Source of the DNA: Belliella buryatensis | Lineage (GTDB): Bacteria > Bacteroidota > Bacteroidia > Cytophagales > Cyclobacteriaceae | Assembly: GCF_900188245.1 (NCBI RefSeq) | Contig: NZ_FZOK01000004.1 | Span: 186,001 to 250,000 of the forward strand | Direction of reading: 5' to 3' | DNA: 64,000 nt | Part shown: positions 35,472-40,789 of the stretch, piece by piece | Layout: every line of letters begins with the position of its first letter | Position numbering within the stretch: the first letter of the stretch is position 1 | Translations under genes and position numbers: made by a program | Notes under the pieces: generated by a model | Seen by the model: the letters and a program-made list of their open reading frames with translations, nothing else | Databases searched by the model: none | Told to the model about the DNA's origin: nothing

Positions 35472-35624
35472 AAGTGTAAAGTTGTTCCAGTCAGATTCCC
35501 TAGTTTTTAATTTTCAATTTCATATGCTTTCAATCACTTGGGAACGACCTATGACAACTGGCAACTCCCATGTGCACCCTATTACCTGCATTACTTCTGG
35601 TAAAAGTAGGAACCATATCCTCTA

Positions 35625-35653
35625 TAAAAAATACCCTGTTCAGGGTATTTTTT
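35625..35653. terminator. Orphan terminator hairpin
   Basis: A perfect 13-bp stem (AAAAAATACCCTG and complement) with a two-base loop and T runs in both orientations. No annotated gene ends at it. Confidence 0.7.
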
Positions 35654-35966
35654 AGAAACCAAATCCCTAAAAACTACCTATCGTAATGACTCAAAAGGAA
35701 TCAAATATAAAAACATCTTATTAAAAACCAGCTCATTAAAAAAATATTTCATCAGTAATTAATACTATTTTATGGTTTTTATAGCCCATAATTTTGATAA
35801 TTGAGAAGGATAAATTTAGAAAATTGTAGCTCATCACAGAGAGAGGCATGTTCATAACAAATTCAGAAAATTAAAAAATGATCAAAATTTTTTTCCTTTG
35901 ATAAACAGTGAATTACTTCTCAACTATTAAAATTTATATTTTCAAACTGTTTTAATCGCTCTTTGA

Positions 35967-36000
35967 TTTTGCTTATATGGAGATTATTCTTTTATATTTG
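35967..36000 (+). promoter_or_regulatory. Promoter of the tRNA-Ser/tRNA-Pro unit
   Basis: TTTTG at 35967-35971 and an exact -7 box TATATTTG at 35993-36000, spaced 21 bases. The predicted transcription start is near 36007, about 28 bases before tRNA-Ser. Confidence 0.55.
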
Positions 36001-36034
36001 CATCGCTTTAGGAATAAAGATTTCTATTGCTTTT

Positions 36035-36123
36035 AGAGAGTTGGGTGAGTGGCTTAAACCAGCAGTTTGCTAAACTGTCGTACGGGTAATTCCGTACCGG
36101 GGGTTCGAATCCCCCACTCTCTG
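36035..36123 (+). tRNA. tRNA-Ser(GCU)
   Basis: An 89-nt cloverleaf. The acceptor is AGAGAGT paired with ACTCTCT (36116-36122), the anticodon stem-loop is GCAGT-TTGCTAA-ACTGT with anticodon GCT, and there is a long class II variable arm (about 36078-36099) and a T-arm GGGGG-TTCGAAT-CCCCC. The CCA is not encoded. It reads AGY serine codons. Confidence 0.95.
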
Positions 36124-36134
36124 CAAAAATTGTT

Positions 36135-36208
36135 CGGGGTGTAGCGTAGCCCGGTATCGCGCCACATTTGGGATGTGGAGGTCGTAGGTTCGAATCCTGC
36201 CACCCCGA
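36135..36208 (+). tRNA. tRNA-Pro(UGG)
   Basis: A 74-nt cloverleaf. The acceptor is CGGGGTG paired with CACCCCG, the anticodon stem-loop is CCACA-TTTGGGA-TGTGG with anticodon TGG, and the T-loop is TTCGAAT. It lies 11 bases after tRNA-Ser. Its 3' end is the attachment site of the element that follows, and the gene is intact after integration. Confidence 0.95.
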
Positions 36209-36212
36209 CTTT
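36197..36212 (+). repeat. attL core (3' end of tRNA-Pro)
   Basis: CTGCCACCCCGACTTT, repeated exactly at 40571-40586. Twelve bases lie inside tRNA-Pro. The preceding AAT is also shared, with one mismatch between. Confidence 0.9.
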
Positions 36213-36230
36213 TATGCCTATTAAGTATCT

Positions 36231-36264
36231 GAAAACCAACATTTTATATGTTGGTTTTCTTTTT
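36231..36264 (+). terminator. Terminator between tRNA-Pro and the integrase, inside the element
   Basis: A perfect 12-bp stem (GAAAACCAACAT and complement, five-base loop) followed by TTTTT. It lies just inside the left end. It ends the tRNA transcript and shields the integrase gene from it. Confidence 0.8.
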
Positions 36265-36284
36265 AGTCCCCATATAAGTCCCCA
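36265..36284. repeat. Left pair of AGTCCCCA repeats (candidate integrase arm sites)
   Basis: AGTCCCCA at 36265-36272 and 36277-36284, a 12-base spacing. The same octamer recurs three times at the right end of the element. Confidence 0.55.
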
Positions 36285-36337
36285 AATTTAAAGATTCAAC
36301 CTATCTATTTTTTCAGGTTTTCATTTTATATTGGGGT

Positions 36338-37813
36338 ATGAATCTTTCTTTCAAACTCAAAACACAGGATAAAAATAGTAAAGGGGAATCTCCAATTTAT
36401 CTCCGTATGAGATATTCGGATTCCAATGGAAGAACTACGGAATCTTCTATCTTTTCCGGAGTTGATGTCCTACCTCAACATTTTAAGAATGGAGATATAA
36501 TCGTTAAAACTCCAAACTATTCCTCCAAAAGAATAAAACTGGATTCAATCATATCCGATGTTGAGAAAATCATTTCTGAACTTTATAGTGATGGTCTAAT
36601 CCCTTATCCAAAAGTGGTGAAGGAGAGATATACCGATATGAAAAAGGTGAAGGAAATGAGTTCTCCTAAATCAATCACCTTTTGGGGAGGATATAAAGAG
36701 TTTTTTGAAACAAAAAAACATAAATCCAGAGGTTATACCAAAACTTTTATCTCCCTCAAAAACCGTTTGGAGGATTTTGAAAAGTATAAAAGGATAAAGT
36801 TGAGTTTTGATTATGTGGTTGGAAATTCATTTCAATTTCAAAATCAATTCCAAAACTTCTTATGGGAAGAAAAGAAACTCTCCAATGGTTATATCAATAA
36901 ACTTTTTGAGAACCTTTCCAACTACTTATTCTTTTGTTTCAATTCTAATTATATCTCCAAAAAACCTTCCTTTAAGAAGAATGATACGGTAGAGAATTTG
37001 GAGAAAATCTATCTGTATGAAGATGAGGTATTGAAACTTTCCCAATCCAAACTATGGGATTATGTGGAGGGTAAGGATTATTCAAAAAATCCACATATCT
37101 ATTTTATTGAGGATGAGTTGTTGGGGACGAAGGGTGAGAAGTATGGAGAGGTAAGGAAAATAACCAATTGGGAGTTGGTGAAAGATGTTTTCCTCTTTCA
37201 GTGTTCCATTGGGTGTAGGTATAGTGATATATTGGAGTTTAAGGTCAATCATTTTGATTTTGGAGGAGATAAGGGAACATTCAGTTGGGTTCAACAAAAA
37301 ACGGATAAAAGGGTAAGTGTTCCCATCAATCCCATCAGTAGTGAGATATATAAGAAGTATTCTCGGGGTAAATCTCTCTCCCAAAACCTATTTCCAAAAC
37401 TCTCCAATCAAAAATTCAATAAATCCCTCAAACTCCTTTTGAAGGATTTGAAGTTTAATAGGTTGGTTTCCAAACCCAAAAAAATTGGTTCGAAGGTGGT
37501 TGATGAAGATAATAAGTTTCTTTGGGAGATGATTTCCTCCCATAGTGGTAGAAAAACCTTCATCAAAAATATGATAGATTTGGGGAGTATGGATTATATG
37601 ACGATAATGTCAATGACTGGACACAAAACTATCAGAGAGTTCCAAAAGTATGTTTCCGTTTCTCCTCACGATTTGGATAAAGGAAGGAAACTCTACAAAA
37701 AACTTCAATCCGAAGGGGGTGATGAGAATGAAGAACTTATTAAACTCTTTGAATCTTTGGAGGATGATAAAAAAAGTTTGGTCTTTTCTCTGATTCGTTC
37801 TTTTGTAAAATAA
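36338..37813 (+). CDS. int: Tyrosine recombinase/integrase of the element, alanine-free
   Basis: A 491-residue phage-type integrase of the large Bacteroidota form. An Arm-binding-like N-terminus (SFKLKTQDKNSKGESPIYLR) and a SAM-like core domain precede the catalytic domain. Catalytic residues are R294 (CSIGCRYSD), H402 and R405 (SSHSGRKTF), H429 (MTGHKT) and nucleophile Y438 (FQKYVSVS). It lies directly inside attL, as expected for a tRNA-targeting integrase, and should act at the tRNA-Pro 3' end. The gene contains no GC dinucleotide in 1,476 bases and the protein no alanine. Cys is always TGT and Ser never AGC. CpG, in contrast, occurs roughly 18-20 times. A terminator and AGTCCCCA repeats lie in front of it. 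Confidence 0.93.
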   Translation: MNLSFKLKTQDKNSKGESPIYLRMRYSDSNGRTTESSIFSGVDVLPQHFKNGDIIVKTPNYSSKRIKLDSIISDVEKIISELYSDGLIPYPKVVKERYTDMKKVKEMSSPKSITFWGGYKEFFETKKHKSRGYTKTFISLKNRLEDFEKYKRIKLSFDYVVGNSFQFQNQFQNFLWEEKKLSNGYINKLFENLSNYLFFCFNSNYISKKPSFKKNDTVENLEKIYLYEDEVLKLSQSKLWDYVEGKDYSKNPHIYFIEDELLGTKGEKYGEVRKITNWELVKDVFLFQCSIGCRYSDILEFKVNHFDFGGDKGTFSWVQQKTDKRVSVPINPISSEIYKKYSRGKSLSQNLFPKLSNQKFNKSLKLLLKDLKFNRLVSKPKKIGSKVVDEDNKFLWEMISSHSGRKTFIKNMIDLGSMDYMTIMSMTGHKTIREFQKYVSVSPHDLDKGRKLYKKLQSEGGDENEELIKLFESLEDDKKSLVFSLIRSFVK

Positions 37814-37913
37814 AACTTCCTGTTGGGGTAAAATTTATCTCCGGTATAAAAACCACCCCCTCTCAAATATCCTAAATTCAGATTCTTTCAATTACAAAAA
37901 ACCAAAAAAGGGA

Positions 37914-37942
37914 AGAAGGAAAAATCACCCACTTTTCCTTCT
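37914..37942. terminator. Hairpin downstream of the integrase gene
   Basis: AGAAGGAAAA and TTTTCCTTCT form a 10-bp stem with a nine-base loop about 100 bases after int. There is no strong plus-strand T run, so termination is tentative. Confidence 0.4.
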
Positions 37943-37959
37943 TTCAAAAATCCCGTGAG

Positions 37960-37977
37960 ATAGATAAAATTATCTAT
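37960..37977. repeat. 18-bp palindrome ATAGATAA-AA-TTATCTAT
   Basis: Perfect eight-base arms with a two-base centre, upstream of the serine recombinase gene. A candidate operator or half of a recombination site. Confidence 0.4.
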
Positions 37978-38066
37978 ATCCAAAAGTCAATTATTTTTGA
38001 AATAGTTGAAATAAGAATCGTGTTTATCGTGTATTATCGGAATGATACATATTGACACATATTTTT

Positions 38067-38100
38067 TGTTATCATTTAATTTACAAATTAAATCATTACA
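38067..38100. repeat. 34-bp palindrome with 2-bp centre, candidate serine-recombinase crossover site
   Basis: The left half TGTTATCATTTAATTT and the right half, read on the other strand, TGTAATGATTTAATTT match at 14 of 16 positions. They flank a central AC. A symmetric site with a 2-bp centre is the form used by resolvase/invertase enzymes. It lies 73 bases before the recombinase gene. An operator for the same gene is the alternative. Confidence 0.45.
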
Positions 38101-38173
38101 GCTAACCTGAGAATATAGTTGGAAATACCATAGATTTATTCTATTTTTAATCTGAAAGAAAAACAGAAACACT

Positions 38174-38791
38174 ATGGGTATGAAAATAAAGTATAACAGA
38201 ACCTCCACCATCAACCAAACTGGTGAAAGATATAAGTTGGATAAAGAGGTTTATGATTTAACACTTTTTGATAAAGGGGTGAGTGGTAAAATTCCATTTA
38301 AGGAAAGAGAGAAGGGGAAGGTATTGGTGGAACTCATCCAAAAAGGTGAAGTAGAAACTTTGGTAGTGGAAGAATTATCCCGTTTGGGTAGGAATACCGT
38401 TGATGTTCTCACCACTCTCCAATGGTTGGAAGAAAAGGGAGTGAATGTGGTTGTGAGAGGTATGGGTAATCTTCAATCCCATATTGATGGAAAAAAGAAT
38501 CCAATTTGGAATTTGATTACTTCTGTGATGAGTAGTATTTACCAACTCGAACGGGAACAGATTTTGGAACGGACTGAAAGTGGAAGAAGGATGTATGTAA
38601 TCAATGGGGGTAAATTGGGTAGAAAAGTTGGGAGTAATGAGAACCTCCAAACCTTCCTTCAAAAACCGAAAGTTAAACAAATCCAATCCCTTTTGGAAAA
38701 GGGTAAATCGGTGAGGGATATTTGTGGTAGGTTGGAAGTCTCCCCCACCACCGTAATAAAAGTGAAAAAATCCCTCTCCCTTACTGTTTGA
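38174..38791 (+). CDS. Serine recombinase (resolvase/invertase family), alanine-free
   Basis: A 205-residue protein of the small resolvase/invertase type. The nucleophile is S11 in YNRTSTINQ, the conserved arginines are in EELSRLGRN (R70, R73), a long E helix follows (YQLEREQILERTESGRR), and a C-terminal helix-turn-helix of about 45 residues contains VRDICGRLEVSPTTVIKVKK. Such proteins resolve multimers or invert segments between short symmetric sites. A fitting 34-bp palindrome lies just upstream. It has no alanine and its gene has no GpC. Having both tyrosine and serine recombinases in a 4.4-kb element is unusual; the serine enzyme may resolve dimers made during replication. Confidence 0.9.
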   Translation: MGMKIKYNRTSTINQTGERYKLDKEVYDLTLFDKGVSGKIPFKEREKGKVLVELIQKGEVETLVVEELSRLGRNTVDVLTTLQWLEEKGVNVVVRGMGNLQSHIDGKKNPIWNLITSVMSSIYQLEREQILERTESGRRMYVINGGKLGRKVGSNENLQTFLQKPKVKQIQSLLEKGKSVRDICGRLEVSPTTVIKVKKSLSLTV

Positions 38792-38963
38792 TTTTTACAG
38801 AGGGTAGGGATTTCCAATATCCATTTGATTCTGGGGAAGTGAGACCACCGATGAGGTGGTAATCCCCCAAATGGAGGTTGGGTTCAACCAAACCCTTTTC
38901 CTCCAACTCTTTGAGGGTGATTCCCCCCAATGATTTTTTGAGAGTTTTATTTTCCTTATTCAT
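38781..38963 (-). CDS. Small unknown protein of the element
   Basis: A 60-residue frame convergent with the recombinase gene, overlapping its last 11 bases. The product (MNKENKTLKKSLGGITLKEL start, then LVEPNLHLGDYHLIGGLTSP) has a protein-like composition, begins with ATG and, like all genes here, lacks alanine. It contains no motif that I know. A regulatory or accessory role is possible, and a chance frame cannot be fully excluded. Confidence 0.5.
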   Translation of the reverse strand: MNKENKTLKKSLGGITLKELEEKGLVEPNLHLGDYHLIGGLTSPESNGYWKSLPSVKIKQ

Positions 38964-39092
38964 ATACTCCTAATTTACGGAGAATTTTGGAATGATGGTG
39001 GGATAGCAGAAGTAATTAGTTTATACTATATTGATAGTCAATCTATTCTTCAAACAATGGGTATAAGTATAACCTATCAATATGTGTTCTGA

Positions 39093-39113
39093 AAAGTATA
39101 TTTGATATACTTT
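39093..39113 (-). terminator. Terminator-like hairpin after the excisionase-like gene
   Basis: AAAGTATA and TATACTTT with a five-base loop. On the minus strand a short T tract follows. Confidence 0.4.
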
Positions 39114-39119
39114 GGTTTT

Positions 39120-39326
39120 TTATACCCCTAACTCTCTGAATATTCTTTGATGAATCAATCCTTCCTCCCAATCAATCAAATCACTCTTTCTTACATATTT
39201 GGAATGGGTGGATATTTCTATCACGGGTAATCCCCTTTCTTTTACCCATAGTTCAAAAGTTGTTCTATCAATTCCATACATTTTCAGTATTTCTTTTTTT
39301 GGTATTCTTTCATCTACTTCTTTCAT
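39120..39326 (-). CDS. Excisionase-like HTH (MerR/AlpA-type) protein
   Basis: A 68-residue DNA-binding protein. The winged-helix core is IPKKEILKMYGIDRTTFELW (helix-turn-helix near residues 8-27), then VKERGLPVIEISTHSKYVRK, the wing typical of excisionase/AlpA proteins, and DLIDWEEG. In integrative elements such proteins direct excision by the tyrosine integrase or regulate its gene. It lacks alanine. It is the last gene of a leftward series starting with the HUH protein. Confidence 0.8.
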   Translation of the reverse strand: MKEVDERIPKKEILKMYGIDRTTFELWVKERGLPVIEISTHSKYVRKSDLIDWEEGLIHQRIFRELGV

Positions 39327-39428
39327 AAATTATAGTCTTAGTCAATTTCTTATTTTAATCGTTTTTAAGGAGTTCTATTTATTGGGTATGGATTTGTATT
39401 CCCAACAAAAGGTCTCTTCTCTATGGGG

Positions 39429-39659
39429 TTATTTTACCCCTCCTTTTTGATTTTTAATCCTTATCTGGTTCAGTATTTCCATCACCTTTATTATTCTATC
39501 TTCTTTGGTGGGTAGTGAATCCAATTCATCTTTTCTTCTATTGATTTGGTAATCCAATTCCAGTAGTTCATCGGTTAAACTTCTAATGAATTTTTCCGGA
39601 TTATCTTTAATCAATTTATTAAACTCTCTTTTCTTCATTTGGAGTGATTTTCTATTCAT
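39429..39659 (-). CDS. Small helical protein of the element, unknown
   Basis: A 76-residue, highly charged protein that looks like one long helix or coiled coil (FNKLIKDNPEKFIRSLTDEL, then YQINRRKDELDSLP and IIKVMEILNQIRIK). No known family is recognised. It is 78 bases after the HUH gene and probably in the same transcript. It has no alanine, in line with the element. It may be a replication accessory or regulator (inference). Confidence 0.6.
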   Translation of the reverse strand: MNRKSLQMKKREFNKLIKDNPEKFIRSLTDELLELDYQINRRKDELDSLPTKEDRIIKVMEILNQIRIKNQKGGVK

Positions 39660-39737
39660 CTGATGTAATTGTATGGTTTCTGTATTTTCTCTTTATTATG
39701 GGGTTGTTTTCTACCTCCTTTCTGATTTTACATATCT

Positions 39738-40133
39738 TCAAATCAGTGTAGTGGATTGTTCCTTTTTATTGATGTATCCTCTGTATTTCCATTCATCTTC
39801 TATGGGTTCTGTATGAATGAGACCGTATTTACCATTACATTCATCAAATACATTCAATCCCATTTCCCTTTTCTTCCATTCTCCGTTTCCAATGAATCGG
39901 GATAGGTGTTGGTATAGGTTCTCTTTATCTGTGTAGTGAAGTAGAAGATGGATGTGGTTTTTGTTTCCGTCTCTGTCTTTTTCAATTGAGTATTCTGTCC
40001 ATATCTTATCTTTCTTTTTCAGTTTTCTGTGAAGTGTCAGTATCTGTCTTTTCAGATTCTTCTTTGATGGGTTGATGTGTTTTCCATTCTCTGTGTAATC
40101 CCATTTTCTAATCATTATTCCAATCTTTTCCAT
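39738..40133 (-). CDS. HUH-type Rep-like nuclease of the element
   Basis: A 131-residue protein. The metal-binding HUH motif is H60-I-H62 in KNHIHLLLHYTD. Candidate nucleophile tyrosines are Y117 and Y120 in WKYRGYINKK. The N-terminal part TEYSIEKDRDGNKNH carries the acidic residue expected before HUH. Size and layout fit small rolling-circle replication initiators or Y1 transposases, and the Y-x-x-Y-I-x-K ending favours a Rep. It could nick one strand to start replication of the excised circle or transfer. No helicase domain is present. No alanine in the protein and no GpC in the gene. Confidence 0.6.
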   Translation of the reverse strand: MEKIGIMIRKWDYTENGKHINPSKKNLKRQILTLHRKLKKKDKIWTEYSIEKDRDGNKNHIHLLLHYTDKENLYQHLSRFIGNGEWKKREMGLNVFDECNGKYGLIHTEPIEDEWKYRGYINKKEQSTTLI

Positions 40134-40369
40134 AGGTGTAGATAATAGATAGGTATTATGGGGTGAATCAACCTCTCCCCATTCCTATAATTTTCATAAA
40201 CTCTCCGATTCATACCCTATAATAGTTCTCACTATACCGAATGAAGGATTTTTCATTTCTTACATCAAATCGGATTCTCTTTGGATATAAGTATGGTGTA
40301 ATGAGGGAAAACGATAAAAAAATAGGTGAATATTGAGGTGTTAAAATTTATCTCATTGATTATCAGTTT

Positions 40370-40397
40370 AGAAATTTTCAATACGATTAAAATTTCT
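40370..40397. repeat. Inverted repeat AGAAATTTT / AAAATTTCT
   Basis: Perfect nine-base arms around a 10-base spacer, in the noncoding region upstream of the HUH gene. A possible replication-origin hairpin or operator. Confidence 0.4.
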
Positions 40398-40403
40398 AAC
40401 AAC

Positions 40404-40435
40404 TTTTGTCTGTAAAATAAATTTGACTAAATTTG
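40404..40435 (+). promoter_or_regulatory. Consensus Bacteroidota promoter pointing across attR
   Basis: TTTTG (40404-40408), exactly 19 bases, then TAAATTTG (40428-40435). This is the best promoter match in the window. Transcription would start near 40442 and run over the AGTCCCCA repeats and attR, where the host terminator at 40587 follows. In the excised circle it would point toward int. Confidence 0.65.
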
Positions 40436-40480
40436 CACTTCCAAATCATCAAAGGATGTTTGATTAAAGGGTAAAACCTT

Positions 40481-40519
40481 TGGGGACTAACAGTCCCCAA
40501 ATTCAGGATTTAGTCCCCA
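40481..40519. repeat. Right-end AGTCCCCA repeats (one inverted, two direct)
   Basis: TGGGGACT at 40481-40488 and AGTCCCCA at 40492-40499 and 40512-40519. The first two form a perfect hairpin. Together with two copies at the left end they look like arm-type integrase sites. Confidence 0.55.
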
Positions 40520-40570
40520 AAAAATCTCAAAAACCCTTTAAAACACGAAATTTGAGGGGTAGTTATAATA

Positions 40571-40586
40571 CTGCCACCCCGACTTT
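40571..40586 (+). repeat. attR core
   Basis: CTGCCACCCCGACTTT, an exact copy of the attL core, with no tRNA upstream. It marks the right end of the element. Confidence 0.9.
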
Positions 40587-40618
40587 AGAGCTTCTTCTTT
40601 ACTGAATGAGCTCTTTTT
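40587..40618 (+). terminator. Displaced terminator of the tRNA-Pro transcript
   Basis: AGAGCT and AGCTCT arms followed by TTTTT, directly after attR. It was probably the original tRNA terminator before the element inserted. Confidence 0.6.
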
Positions 40619-40737
40619 GTTTTGTAGCCCGCGAGATAGAATTAAAAGGTTTTAGACCACTTTTTGAATAGTGCGTTTCACATCATCACACTTCAATTTT
40701 AGAGTTTCTTCTTTCTTGAAAGAGCTTTTTTATAAAA

Positions 40738-40767
40738 AAAAGACCAGCCAAAATTGACTGGTCTTTT
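40738..40767 (-). terminator. Terminator after the DUF4394 gene
   Basis: A 10-bp stem AAAAGACCAG / CTGGTCTTTT with a 10-base loop, 22 bases past the stop codon, with a T run on the minus strand. Confidence 0.8.
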
Positions 40768-40789
40768 CAAAAATTAATCCCAAGAAATA

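Larger units (their letters stand above)
35472..36034. other. 563-bp region between the small hypothetical gene and the tRNA pair
   Basis: No protein gene is convincing here. It has a strong hairpin terminator (35625-35653) with no gene ending in it, and the tRNA promoter box at the right end. The stretch 35520-35625 is less AT-rich than the rest, so a small RNA ending at that hairpin is possible. Confidence 0.5.
37814..38173. other. 360-bp intergenic region with three inverted repeats
   Basis: No gene. It contains a hairpin after int (37914-37942), an 18-bp palindrome (37960-37977) and a 34-bp palindrome (38067-38100). These are probable control or recombination sites for the serine recombinase gene that follows. 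Confidence 0.6.
40134..40570. other. 437-bp right end of the element: possible origin and attachment control region
   Basis: No gene. It contains an 11-base-loop hairpin-forming repeat (40370-40397), a promoter directed out of the element (40404-40435) and three AGTCCCCA repeats before attR. Being upstream of the HUH gene, it may also hold the nicking origin. Confidence 0.5.
36197..40586. mobile_element. 4.37-kb tRNA-Pro-integrated element, almost free of GpC
   Basis: Bounded by a 16-bp direct repeat of the tRNA-Pro 3' end (36197-36212 and 40571-40586). It carries a tyrosine integrase next to the left end, a serine recombinase, an excisionase-like HTH protein, an HUH Rep-like protein and two small unknowns. 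Between the repeats the dinucleotide GC occurs only at 36216, 38101, 39006 and 40435, all intergenic. All six proteins lack alanine. No GATC, CATG, GTAC, CTAG or ACGT was found by eye. No capsid, conjugation, toxin or resistance genes are present, so it may be a satellite or a mobilisable element that depends on a helper. Confidence 0.9.

Noticed and set aside
35520-35653. SRP RNA or tmRNA
   Set aside because: The conserved SRP tetraloop region and tmRNA ends were not found on either strand.
36054-36242. 62-codon minus-strand frame
   Set aside because: It is the antisense of the two tRNA genes.
39199-39450. 83-codon plus-strand frame in the element
   Set aside because: Antisense to the excisionase-like gene; composition and position suggest a chance frame.
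36197-40586. Element as a Microviridae-type prophage
   Set aside because: HUH protein and tRNA target made this worth a thought, but there is no capsid or pilot protein gene and the site is not dif-like.
36197-40586. Restriction-modification or toxin-antitoxin cargo explaining the GpC loss
   Set aside because: No methyltransferase, nuclease or toxin motif is visible in the six frames; if such a system is the cause it lies elsewhere.
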